A stretch of DNA of 10,010 nucleotides, taken from NCBI GenBank assembly GCA_014904985.1, contig MU129488.1, positions 1 through 10,010 of the forward strand, read 5' to 3'. Every line of letters begins with the position of its first letter. Position 1 is the first letter of the stretch. The DNA comes from Hydnum rufescens UP504. Taxonomy: Eukaryota > Basidiomycota > Agaricomycetes > Cantharellales > Hydnaceae. The notes beneath the pieces were generated by a model. It had not been told where the DNA came from. It did not search any database and saw nothing but the letters and a program-made list of their open reading frames with translations. This document shows, one piece after another, positions 1 to 7,213 of the stretch. The position numbers were made by a program, and so were the translations under genes.

Positions 1-18
1 AACTCGGCCAGGGGGTGA

Positions 19-196
19 ACCGGAAGCAATGGGAAATGAAAGGGAAATGAAACCAAGATAGGGTTGGACCGGAGTCAAACCGGAATCAAGCCGGAAGCAA
101 AGTGGACTTGGGCGAGGGAAATAAGTGGAGAACTGGACTGGAGGTGGGCGGACGAGGACCAGAGTTGACCGGAGTAGACCGGAGTAGACTGGAGTT
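19..196. repeat. Decayed 10-11 bp tandem repeat (ACCGGARNCAA / GACCGGAGTA)
   Basis: Two related short-repeat blocks can be read directly. Units of 11 bp of the type ACCGGAAGCAA occur at 19-29, 68-78, 79-89 and 90-100. Units of 10 bp of the type GACCGGAGTA occur at 136-145, 157-166, 167-176, 177-186 and 187-196, the last four back to back. All centre on CCGG or its C-to-T form CTGG. The block is purine-rich on this strand and contains stops in every frame I checked, so it is probably non-coding, lying just before the first recognisable part of the RT gene. Nothing else is visible in 1-200. Confidence 0.7.
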
Positions 197-201
197 GGGG
201 G

Positions 202-389
202 CGAACGCTGACAAAACCCTTCCCACGGCACATTGTTGAACAAGCTCTCGGTCCATTCTATGCATCACCTTTGAATGTGACTGAGAAGGTGCAAGATCCG
301 CTAAGGATGCTGGTGTCTCTCTCAATGATCAGCTGGATGCTGATGACTACCCTACCACATGGGATGGTGCCAAGAGGATGGCTGCAATA
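202..389 (+). pseudogene. Reverse-transcriptase-like gene, N-terminal exon (frame-slipped)
   Basis: This is the N-terminal part of a retroelement polymerase of a family I recognise from basidiomycete genomes (order uncertain, possibly DIRS-like or another RNase H-bearing RT). In frame 1 from 202 the translation contains VEQALGPFYASPLNV, the typical 'GPFY.APLNVI' entry motif of the family, followed by EKVQDPLR at about 283-306. The frame then changes to frame 0, which reads SLNDQLDADDYPTTWDGAKR up to the intron; 'DDYPTTW' is another family hallmark. The switch near 303-309 corresponds to one lost base. The exon ends cleanly after an ATA codon at 389, just before GTAAGT. It continues in the exon at 644 and, beyond the LTR element, at 9251. 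The gene cannot make a full product as it stands. The true 5' end is not visible. Confidence 0.75.
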
Positions 390-490
390 GTAAGTACTAG
401 TTCCCCCCCCCCTTTTCTTCCTCGTACAACCTTGCCTGGGCAAGTACCCGTGCATGGCACTGTATCCCATATGTCCTGCCTCGGGCAGCC

Positions 491-529
491 TATGGACTGG
501 TACTGCAATGGCAGCTGAGCCAGTCCATA
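491..529. repeat. Inverted repeat in the intron (10-bp stem)
   Basis: TATGGACTGG at 491-500 is an exact inverted repeat of CCAGTCCATA at 520-529. A nested CTGC/GCAG stem (503-506 and 511-514) lies in the loop, so the intron RNA could fold into a stacked hairpin. Confidence 0.7.
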
Positions 530-607
530 CAGCAGTCATCTCTTAAGATGAACTTGCAATGCATGTGCGTTCTGCGACATCGCACTGTGATTGTTATCAC
601 CACTTTC

Positions 608-629
608 AGATGAGCTGCGTAGCTCATCT
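608..629. repeat. Inverted repeat next to the branch site (9-bp stem)
   Basis: AGATGAGCT at 608-616 and AGCTCATCT at 621-629 form a perfect 9-bp stem with a 4-base GCGT loop, ending directly at the CTAAC branch-like site. It could influence acceptor recognition, or it may be a terminator-like relic. Confidence 0.65.
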
Positions 630-643
630 CTAACCCTAATTAG

Positions 644-763
644 GTTACTGCTTGCCCGCAAGGCACTCAAATGGCAGTTGGTGATGTAGAAGCCACATAC
701 TGCTGCTGTGGTTGGTGACCACTAGACAAGTTCAATATGGTCATAAACGACATATCTGGTGAC
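644..763 (+). pseudogene. Reverse-transcriptase-like gene, second exon, cut by the LTR element
   Basis: Frame 2 reads PQGTQMAVGDVEATY followed by FNMVINDISGD up to the LTR. In this RT family the segment matches the 'PPGTQ.AV.DV..A(F/Y)R' motif, which includes the first catalytic aspartate (D of GDVEATY, about 683-685), and the following strand leading into 'DDAF.I'. An in-frame TGA lies at 716-718, in a part where the family normally continues without a break. The exon stops at 763, where the LTR begins, and is continued exactly in frame at 9254 once one target-site copy is removed. The residues after ATY (CCCGW) diverge from the family's usual R..P..P pattern, consistent with decay. Confidence 0.78.
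759..763. repeat. Target-site duplication, left copy (GTGAC)
   Basis: The five bases before the 5' LTR are GTGAC; the five after the 3' LTR (9249-9253) are GCGAT. They match at 3 of 5 positions, and both mismatches are CpG to TpG changes if the original was GCGAC followed by GATGCC. Deleting the element with one copy rejoins the RT gene in frame (GGT GAC, then GAT GCC TTC). Confidence 0.65.
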
Positions 764-859
764 TGTTAGTGGTGTTATAGATCCCTTAAGCCATGAGGTG
801 ACTTCATTCTTTTAAATGGACTTACTATAGCCTTCTAAACCCAAACTGGTGGAAAGCTT

Positions 860-874
860 CTCCTCACAGAGGAG
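860..874. repeat. LTR hairpin CTCCTC-ACA-GAGGAG
   Basis: A perfect 6-bp stem with a 3-base loop lies inside a CCAAACT (841-847) / AGTTTGG (873-879) pairing; the inner and outer stems overlap by two bases, so they would compete. Both LTRs carry it unchanged. Confidence 0.5.
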
Positions 875-1052
875 TTTGGTGCTGCCCCAGGAATTGCCCT
901 TTCTTATGTAGTCTCCCTTAGTCATATAGCTTGTATGGAAAGAGCCGTGGCAATGCCCGGGGAATGTATCTTTTCTACCACCATCAACTGTCCGTCTCCT
1001 AGAGTCACGGACCTGTTGATTACGCACTACACACTGTGCGACTCCCAGCTTT

Positions 1053-2249
1053 ATGCCTAAACCTTCTTACTTTGCCCTAGTGGGCATAGAAACCCTAACC
1101 CTCCAGGAACTACTAGCCTGTCGGGCTAGGCGGAATGGTCTCAGTCCCACAGACTGGACTAATCCATTGGAACCGGAACCTTCTCCATCCTCCAGTCCCT
1201 CCCCACTCCTTAATTCGGATACTACTGAATTAACACTGGTGGAGTGTGTAAGAACTCCATTGATGAGTCCCTACAGGACTGCCCATGGTTCGAACTCGGC
1301 ACCCTCATCCTCCCTCCGCACACCCCTGGATGCAAATATTCATGACTTGAACATTGGCAAGAGTGCCTCTAGATCCTCGACAGCTCAAACTCTAACGTCC
1401 TCGTCTACTTACGGGAATCGGCTGCCTAACCCCCTGCCTTGCAGGGTGGATACCTCAAGAAGGGTGGCCACTCCCCTTAAAAAATATGGTGATCCTAGTC
1501 TTATAAGGATCACCAAGGGCTCACACTTGTCTCATCCTAGACCTTACAACGTACTTACGGATGCAAGCATAGCTCTCCCATCCTTCAAGGATCAGTCTCT
1601 TGGAACTTCTGTTTCCAGACAAGCCCACAAGCCACTCATAGATGGAACTCTTAGCCCCCTCTCAAACAGGGTGGATACCTCAAGAAGGGTGGTCACTCCC
1701 CTAAATTTGTGTCATGACACGCAATCCTCGGGCCATCACCAAGCTCATTCTGGCTATAATACGGGCTCGTGTCCTGCTCCCTCCATAGTATCTAACCACC
1801 AGTCAAACAAGGCCTCGAGAACCACCTGGTTGGGGAACACACATCACAAGACTCAGTTTTGTCATTCTGTTAATGGAGTCACCCCCTTGAGTCACAACTA
1901 CAGTTCTGGGAGTCGTAATCTGTCTTTCCCCCCCTATGAGACTATCCGGGCTTCACTGCGTCGAAGCAATAAGTTCAACTTCTGTGAAGCCATGAATCTT
2001 ATTTCTACATGGCTCAACTGGCTACTCTATGACCTAAATGTGGACTCGAGTCGTTTCCTTAGTCGGATTGTGCATGAGTCCTCCAGGGATTCAGTTCGTT
2101 ACAAACTGGATACGGTACTAGCACACCCGATCTCACAATGTGGATATGTACTACAGGAAGTAGTACAGGAAACTGTACAATTTCATGGAGTAACGTCATG
2201 TGTGGGGCACAAAGTCAGGTTGAGCGGCCCCGAGTACTCGGGCTCATAA
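1053..2249 (+). CDS. ORF1: LTR-initiated protein of unknown function (gag position)
   Basis: This is a 398-residue open frame beginning with an ATG 183 bases inside the 5' LTR and reading through the LTR end and the primer-binding region to a TAA at 2247-2249. An alternative start inside the interior is the ATG at 1263. I recognise no family. Visible features are a proline- and serine-rich stretch near residues 40-55, five copies of a (V/L)xTPL motif (near 1250, 1313, 1463, 1688 and 1878), and a near-identical duplicated block RVDTSRRV(A/V)TPL. The middle is rich in Ser, Thr, Asn and His. The last 100 residues look more globular, with LISTWLNWLLYDL. No CCHC zinc knuckle was found. Its place first after the 5' LTR is that of gag, which is the only reason to suspect a structural role. 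It has no internal TGA, unlike ORF2 and ORF3. The end overlaps the start of ORF2 in the -1 frame. Confidence 0.6.
   Translation: MPKPSYFALVGIETLTLQELLACRARRNGLSPTDWTNPLEPEPSPSSSPSPLLNSDTTELTLVECVRTPLMSPYRTAHGSNSAPSSSLRTPLDANIHDLNIGKSASRSSTAQTLTSSSTYGNRLPNPLPCRVDTSRRVATPLKKYGDPSLIRITKGSHLSHPRPYNVLTDASIALPSFKDQSLGTSVSRQAHKPLIDGTLSPLSNRVDTSRRVVTPLNLCHDTQSSGHHQAHSGYNTGSCPAPSIVSNHQSNKASRTTWLGNTHHKTQFCHSVNGVTPLSHNYSSGSRNLSFPPYETIRASLRRSNKFNFCEAMNLISTWLNWLLYDLNVDSSRFLSRIVHESSRDSVRYKLDTVLAHPISQCGYVLQEVVQETVQFHGVTSCVGHKVRLSGPEYSGS
1113..1129. repeat. LTR hairpin CTAGCC-TGTCG-GGCTAG
   Basis: A perfect 6-bp stem with a 5-base loop, conserved in both LTRs. It falls inside the start of ORF1, so it would be a structure in the leader or early coding part of the transcript. 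Confidence 0.45.
1237..1254 (+). promoter_or_regulatory. Candidate primer-binding site
   Basis: TGGTGGAGTGTG begins one base after the end of the 5' LTR. Starting with TGG (complement of the CCA end of tRNAs) and lying directly beside the LTR are the expected traits of a minus-strand primer site. I cannot name the tRNA. Confidence 0.55.
1442..1477 (+). repeat. 36-bp direct repeat in ORF1, copy 1
   Basis: It matches 1667-1702 at 35 of 36 bases; the copies are 225 bp (75 codons) apart and in the same frame. It encodes RVDTSRRVATPL. Weaker similarity extends upstream (CCCCCT...CAGGGTGG). Confidence 0.85.
1667..1702 (+). repeat. 36-bp direct repeat in ORF1, copy 2
   Basis: Second copy of the 1442-1477 block, encoding RVDTSRRVVTPL. 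The single difference is GGCC versus GGTC. A third, much weaker relative (GGAGTCACCCCCTTG) lies near 1875-1889. Confidence 0.85.
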
Positions 2250-2397
2250 ATGGGTCATGCTCCCTGGACGAGCTCCGGTATATAGTCTCGCAAGCGCAGC
2301 TGCGTTTCAGGGAAGCCCTGAACATAATAGCCTTCCATTCAAAACCCCCTGTGGTTAGAATTCTCGACATCTGACAAATGGATCATACACTAGGTTC

Positions 2398-2430
2398 TCA
2401 TGGTTCCCTTCGGAGGGACTCCCAGATAGA
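2398..2430 (+). repeat. Internal repeat 'alpha', copy 1
   Basis: The stretch starting CATGGTTCCCTTCGGAGGGA resembles stretches at about 3615-3652, 5962-5995 and 8655-8690, all of the form (A)TGGT-TC-CTT-GG-A...CCAG. The similarity is short and gapped, so homology is suggestive only. Confidence 0.4.
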
Positions 2431-2968
2431 GTGCACATTCCATGCCGTCCTTTTCCAGGAGCCTGTTGTGCAGCAAGGTGACTGACCGTGGACCATAGGA
2501 CCTAAGTGGGAACTCAACCCCGGAATTCCGACTAAGGACGAGCCCGGGGTAATCAGGACAAGGCAGCCTCATAGTCGTACTTTGGGGTTCGATGAATGGT
2601 TTGATCCATCTATACCTGCAAGACTCGAATCCATGACAAGACTCACACGACGGTCAGGCAGCGTAACTGAGCTGACCAGAGTGGCTACGACTCGCCAAAT
2701 GGGCACTCACACCGCACACAGGAATAGTACAATGTACTTGCAATCGCGCCTAGGCCCAACTTCACGGTGCAGGCTCCGAATTCCATATCATCCAGACACT
2801 CGGACCCCGATTGTGCACATTTCCACCATTGGAAGGGAAGGACGGTCATTACAAAACTGTTATCTGCAAGCGGACTTCGCAATGTGGAACATGTTACAAG
2901 ATCCCAGTCACACCAATGTCCTGGGTACAACCAATCAAGGCCGTTCTAAGGCCCATGAGGTCGGAACT

Positions 2969-3016
2969 AGACGAAGGTCTGGACTCGGACCTAGCATAGA
3001 ACCTATTGCCCGAAAC
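2969..3016 (+). repeat. Internal repeat 'beta', copy 1
   Basis: It matches 4238-4285 at 37 of 48 bases without a gap and in the same codon frame. It encodes RSGLGPSIEPIARN, against RTGLRSSIELLARN in the other copy. Similarity extends weakly upstream (GCCCATGAGG / GCCCACAAGG). Confidence 0.75.
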
Positions 3017-3525
3017 CCTGTGTCGATAGCGTCGCGAAAGACTGAAAGATTACCGAGACCTCATCGGCAAACCTGGACGAATGTCACTAGTGAAACCGTC
3101 GAAACCGACATGGATCTATTAAGGACTGTTTCTCCCGAGGACACAAGGCATCTTGAACCCTTAGCACAGAGCATATGGTTAATGCACCGGTATGGTCAGA
3201 AGGGCATATTGCCTGCCGGTCCTCAGTCCAATCTTGAGGGGCATCCGAACAATGCAACAAGCTCGAATCCCATTAGGGACAATCGTGATAAACAAGACTG
3301 TAAACTACACCGAAGTATCGTGCTGGTTAGAGGTGAAGCCTGCTACCATTGGACAGACTACACCGTAGATCTACTGGACAGTAAAACTACCGATACTGGG
3401 TGTAGCTTCTCAATGATCAGGACAAGAAAACCTTGTGATAGTGCCCTGAAACTCGAACTAAACAGAGGCAAGCTAGTTAGGATGTTCGTGTCTGTGAAAC
3501 TCGAGTCGATGGTAAAATCCGCACG

Positions 3526-3580
3526 AGTTGAAGGTTGGGACGTAACTACAGGTAGTATTGCTGTCAGAAAACACGAACTC
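3526..3580 (+). repeat. Internal repeat 'gamma', copy 1
   Basis: It encodes VEGWDVTTGSIAVRKHE, which resembles VESPTIITSTVAVGKHE at about 5863-5913 in the same frame: a shared VE, a T-rich strand, then AV.KHE. In both places it is followed about 100 bases later by an alpha-type stretch. Confidence 0.55.
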
Positions 3581-3841
3581 TCAACGCACCTCTGGGGGAC
3601 TTGGAAGGGAACGGATGGTCTTCCCTTTGGAAATGGTGCCAGCCCTTCAAACTCGAGCACCATAACAGACCGAGACAGTAAAACCGTTGATACCAAGACT
3701 CCTACGACTCACCGAATGCTCGACTTGACCAGGATCTCGAAACCCAAGTGGATACAGAGGTCCTCGTGACCTGAACATTCCGTTGCAACTGTGAGCACTT
3801 TTGTAACCAGGAGGAACAAGTATATGCCACGAAACAGTCCC

Positions 3842-3886
3842 TCAAACTCGAACATGGTCATGAATGAGGAAGAGGAATGAAACCAC
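3842..3886 (+). repeat. Internal repeat 'epsilon', copy 1 (carries TGA 3878)
   Basis: It encodes SNSNMVMNEEEE, then TGA at 3878-3880, then NH. It aligns without gaps to PNSSFVVDKEEERNY at 4913-4957 (29 of 42 bases over the first 14 codons). The TGA is opposite a CGA arginine codon at 4949-4951. The offset of 1,071 bases is an exact number of codons. Confidence 0.7.
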
Positions 3887-4237
3887 TCACAGGAATCCTA
3901 CTTCCATTACGAAATGGTGTCGCAGAGCTGTCCTCAATTCGACCCTGGCCACACTAAGCTCTCTCGAACACACGAAGATGTACAAGAGTTGACTCGCCAA
4001 CGAACTTGAGCTAAAGTCTTGAAGTCTCCCCTGACATTAACGAGTGAATCAGGGCGGTCTGACACAGCCACCTTTATGAATGAAACCCCGGAGCCTGGCT
4101 ACAGTGTCGTTGAGTCCAGAAAACCCTATACCATGGATGAGAGGGTCACAAGAACTGAAGCCGGGAGTTATGGTGTAGTGCAAACACCTCCGCAAGTGAA
4201 CTTGCTCCAGGGCCCCAATGCCCACAAGGCTAGGCCT

Positions 4238-4285
4238 AAACAGAGGACCGGACTCAGATCTAGCATAGAGCTCCTTGCCCGAAAC
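4238..4285 (+). repeat. Internal repeat 'beta', copy 2
   Basis: Partner of 2969-3016 (37/48 identical). A possible third, more divergent copy lies at about 6471-6510, where SHTRPIKRTVLG parallels AHKARPKQRTGL, immediately before the HECT-like segment. Confidence 0.75.
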
Positions 4286-4697
4286 ATTCCTGAATCTTCT
4301 TGTCACCGAATTGAAGGTCCGCGATCAAACGAAACTATGGGGCTTCCATACAACGCAACGAGTCCAGACGAAACCAAGGAATGTCACTACGACGCGTTAC
4401 GTGACCTAGTCGAGTTCTTGTCACCCCACAGATATACGCGGAAGACGCCAAGTCAACAAGCCTTGATGGAAGTGGTAAACTTGTTCAAAAACTCCAGCCG
4501 ACTGAGCAGTTACTGACGCACGGAACAAAACAACGTGAAACATTCGACCTACTCTCTGGAGAATGACATCAATGGGAGGCATCCTTTCGAGATGTACAGC
4601 AGCTTCCTATCTCCTATCGGTCGGCACTTAGGTTCATCTAGTCCTTGGCCGTTCGATGCTTCTGTGACTACACGATCTATCATACGCCCAGATACGC

Positions 4698-4780
4698 AGC
4701 TTGTGAGCTTCTGCCCCAGTCGTTCCAGCCGTAGTACTAGTTGGTACTCTGAAGTCCCCATCATTCCTGGCTATATGACT
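4698..4780 (+). repeat. Internal repeat 'delta' shared with ORF3
   Basis: It encodes QLVSFCPSRSS, then PIIPGYMTG, and resembles QRVSSSCSSTT, then PIMSPCNTTG, in ORF3 at about 7951-8037. CCCATCAT is shared exactly, as is ACTGG, with comparable spacing from Q to P. The copy in ORF3 is in frame 1, the frame used there, so both copies are in the local coding frame. Confidence 0.55.
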
Positions 4781-4786
4781 GGCGAC

Positions 4787-4831
4787 TGCAACTGTAAGGC
4801 CAATACAGGACCCGAAAACACACCTTGTGTC
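4787..4831 (+). repeat. Internal repeat CN...NTGP...C, copy 1
   Basis: It encodes CNCKANTGPENTPC, resembling CNPGVNTGPNMKSC at 6176-6220 without a gap. Six of the seven identical codon positions (C, N, N, T, G, P) differ only at the third base (TGC/TGT, AAC/AAT, AAT/AAC, ACA/ACG, GGA/GGT, CCC/CCG), while the last C is TGT in both. This pattern indicates conservation at protein level. Confidence 0.65.
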
Positions 4832-4912
4832 CCTGGATCAGCGAGCCATCACCACCAAAGACCTCACCTTGAACATCTCAGGAAAGACAAACATATGTCG
4901 GGAAATGGCCCC

Positions 4913-4957
4913 CCGAACTCAAGCTTTGTTGTGGACAAGGAAGAGGAACGAAATTAT
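4913..4957 (+). repeat. Internal repeat 'epsilon', copy 2 (intact CGA)
   Basis: Partner of 3842-3886. Here the reading frame is open, with CGA at 4949-4951 at the place of the TGA in copy 1. Confidence 0.7.
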
Positions 4958-5862
4958 GAATTACTACTAAGAGCAACCATGGTTCTTCTGCCTAGTCGCC
5001 AACTCCAGGTCCCAATTCGTACAAATGGTCAAGATACGACAGGGGCCGATCTCATGAGGACTCATTCGAGCTTCGCCATAGCCCAGAACCGATACAAGGA
5101 CGGGTTTCAAGATGGGTCGCCTATGAGCCTTATTACACCTTTGTCTCTGTGGCTGATTGAGTCCACGGGGCTTCTGTACAACGTAACAGACGGAAGTCCA
5201 ATGTCTAGGCCAGGAATGTACGCAGGAGTTCGTGACCCCAAGTTACTCGTTTGCAACAACCAGAAAAACAAGTTAACAGGAGAAGAGCACTTATGTCCCA
5301 TAACTACGAAAGACAGTGGCTGTGAGCATCTTCTCGAGCCTGGGTCGTCTAAAGTCACCAGGAGTTGTAAGCAAAGCTGAATTCTATGCCCAAGTACGAT
5401 ACTAGACGTACCGTATGAGTTCTTGCTCAACTATAAGACAACGTTCCTACGAGCCCAGACCCCAGTCTCGAATCCACTTCCTCTGCAATCAGATGATCAC
5501 ACGGAGCCTTCGAATGACGTAACAGGCTCGGATCTCACTGGAGACAAATGTGATTGTCCAAATATTCAATATTGGTCAAACAAGGCTCAAAGATCCATGA
5601 TACTAAAGGGTCATGACAACGAGTCTTTTGGTAACAACCGGTCCTCCAACCTGCCTGCCATAACAAGAGCCTTCCACGAAACTTGGGTGAACCGAATGGG
5701 CCCTCCAAGTTTGGGAGGGACAGAGACCATACGTGATAGGCCTCCTAGACCAGAAACCCCTCACCACTGGCTCGAAGGTGCACTCGGCAAAATGTTCAGG
5801 CCAGACGAGTTACTGGACTGGCTCAGGAATATAGAAGTTGAGTCTACCATAGGATTCATAGG

Positions 5863-5915
5863 GGTTGAAAGTCCAACCATAATTACAAGCACTGTTGCTG
5901 TTGGAAAGCATGAGC
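5863..5915 (+). repeat. Internal repeat 'gamma', copy 2
   Basis: Partner of 3526-3580. A still weaker relative may lie at about 8590-8650 just before the alpha-type stretch at 8655. Confidence 0.5.
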
Positions 5916-6175
5916 ATTCCTTGCAAACCCATCATGCACAAGCAAACCGGAGCTACGACGTAGTGTCATCCTTCCCATGAGTGAAGATGCCCCAGGAACG
6001 CAGCCCCTGGCTCATGAACTGTATGAATGTTTGGCATATGGGGACCGGGGGTTCCTTCCATGCATGTAAGATCAGGCCCGAGAGAAAATATGGGCCCGAA
6101 GGGAGCATTACGGGCAATAAGACTAATGATGAACCCCAGGACCCATGGCCGTGTGCCTGTCAGTATACAAGGACC

Positions 6176-6220
6176 TGTAATCCTGGTGTAAACACGGGTC
6201 CGAATATGAAGTCTTGTCTG
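6176..6220 (+). repeat. Internal repeat CN...NTGP...C, copy 2
   Basis: Partner of 4787-4831. Downstream in both copies comes a GA(D/E)LM motif (GADLM about 5045, GAELM about 6330), so the order of elements is kept. Confidence 0.65.
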
Positions 6221-6502
6221 CAAGCCCCCTCCAGGTCCTTAGTATCGTTCGTCTGTCAAAATCAAGGGGGTCAAATCCTAAAAACCCTGGTGCCAAAGTT
6301 CCAAAGCAATAGGACTAGCGACAACGGGGCGGAACTCATGGGAGTCAAGACAAAGGAATCAGACGGAAGTCTTCAAATGGACGCATCACCCAATCAGTTC
6401 ATTGTGGTACAGTACAAAACAGTCACAAGACCCAGACGAGAAACCCCGAACGTGGTCAAGCCGTCCAGGTCCCACACAAGGCCTATTAAACGAACGGTCT
6501 TA

Positions 6503-7213
6503 GGAAAATACTCTAAACCCACCGAAGGATGTCTTGGTCAGGTTATCTTCGGTCGACGATTAATGAATGCCTACCCTGTTGTCAGTCTCCACAAGATGAT
6601 CCTGAAGAAAGAGATTACACTCTCTGACCTTGAGAGTATCAATACAGACCTCTCTCATGGCACGACCTGGATTTTGAAGAACAACCCTACCGATCTTGTC
6701 TTCAAAGCATTCACCACCCCTCATCTCGGTGGAACGATCACTATCGAACTCAAGCCAATGGGTGCAGACATAACCGTCACTGAGGAAAATAAGAAAGAAT
6801 TTGTTGTAACCGTCACTGGATACCGTATCCTGTGCTGTCTTGCGAGAGCCTTTGATGAACACGAGCTTAAGCTCCTTCCCATTGGTGACATGTCTGCTAC
6901 CGATGCCAGTAAACCTTCTAAGGTCATGCCTGGACCCTCCGAATCCGAATCCGTATCAAACCTGTTTACAACAAAACCCAAAAAGTGCTGCCGCCCGATC
7001 GTATACATAAAAAGGATTAAGAACCGATCTCGTGCATCCCCACGAAATGTCGTACACCTATCCAGAGTCCGATTGGTACTTGGGCTATGTGGACAGGCCA
7101 GGATGACGACCAAGATCCTCGACCAAATGCAAGGATCCAATGGGTCCAAGGACGGCAGGGGACACCTTCCTCCAAGTAAGAGTGGTTGGCGATGAATTGG
7201 AACCTATAAGACT
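6503..7213 (+). other. HECT-type E3 ubiquitin-ligase domain fragment within ORF2
   Basis: HECT domains accept ubiquitin from an E2 on a catalytic cysteine and pass it to a substrate. Frame 2 reads EGCLGQVIFGRRLMNAY, then VSLHKMILKKEITLSDLES, which follows the fungal Rsp5/NEDD4-type pattern '[31 protein letters not shown]'. Next comes TWILKNNPTD, then ELKPMGADITVTEENKKEF (about 6746-6802), matching the hallmark 'ELKPGG..IPVTEENKKEY', then FDEHELKLL at 6851-6877 for 'FDERELELL'. About 20 residues normally lying between the EYR strand and FDE are missing. A weaker tail has MQGSNGS for 'L(Q/Y)GS(D/N)GP' near 7130, then LPPSKSGW, then TGA, at the place of 'LP.(S/A)HTCFNR'. If so, the catalytic Cys is Gly (7184-7186). 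The N-terminal third of the HECT fold, and any C2 or WW domains, are not recognisable. The region to 6910 is convincing; beyond it is tentative. Confidence 0.8.

Larger units (their letters stand above)
390..643 (+). other. Spliceosomal intron within the RT gene
   Basis: The donor is GTAAGT at 390-395, the acceptor is TTAG ending at 643, and CTAAC just upstream (about 629-633) serves as a branch-like site. A C- and T-rich run follows the donor. Splicing joins ...KRMAAI to VTACPQGTQMAVGDVE in phase 0, which restores the family order 'W...A..V...PPGTQ.AV.DV'. Inside the intron there are two strong inverted repeats (491-529 and 608-629). No open frame of note is seen. That the sequence is an intron rather than a small insertion is inferred from the exact splice-site fit. 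Confidence 0.75.
764..1235 (+). repeat. 5' long terminal repeat
   Basis: It is 472 bp, begins TGTTAGTGG and ends AATTAACA, giving TGTTA/TAACA terminal inverted repeats. It is 466/472 identical to the 3' copy plus one missing C near 900. Candidate promoter-like sequences are TTTTAAAT at 810-817 and ACTATAG near 824-830, but neither is a firm TATA box. Two hairpins are visible: CTCCTC/GAGGAG (860-874, inside a CCAAACT/AGTTTGG pair at 841-879) and CTAGCC/GGCTAG (1113-1129). I see no AATAAA signal. The ATG of ORF1 lies inside this repeat at 1053. Confidence 0.93.

Noticed and set aside
1..200. CRISPR-like array in the short-repeat block
   Set aside because: Units of 10-11 bp are directly adjacent, imperfect and without spacers; the setting is eukaryotic.
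258..539. Minus-strand open frame across the RT exon and intron
   Set aside because: The plus strand carries recognised RT motifs and precise splice signals; the antisense frame has no family resemblance.
1089..1102. Telomere-like repeat (CCCTAACCCT) in the LTR
   Set aside because: Less than two full units, embedded in a coding-like LTR stretch and identical in both LTRs; a chance match is likely.
2198..2220. CCHC zinc knuckle at the end of ORF1 (SCVGHK)
   Set aside because: Only one Cys and a GH pair are present; the C-x2-C-x4-H-x4-C spacing is absent.
3211..3300. WW domain upstream of the HECT segment (LPAG...EG.P)
   Set aside because: Neither of the two signature tryptophans is present and the resemblance is limited to a few residues.
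5488..5499. SDDH in ORF2 as a possible RT 'xxDD' motif
   Set aside because: None of the neighbouring RT motifs (fingers, FG..NAP/SAP, thumb) is present, so the two aspartates alone mean nothing.
3358..7149. Minus-strand open frames opposite ORF2 (for example 3358-3696 and 6721-7149)
   Set aside because: They lie antisense to a better supported coding frame, show no recognisable motifs, and are expected as shadows of a long open frame.
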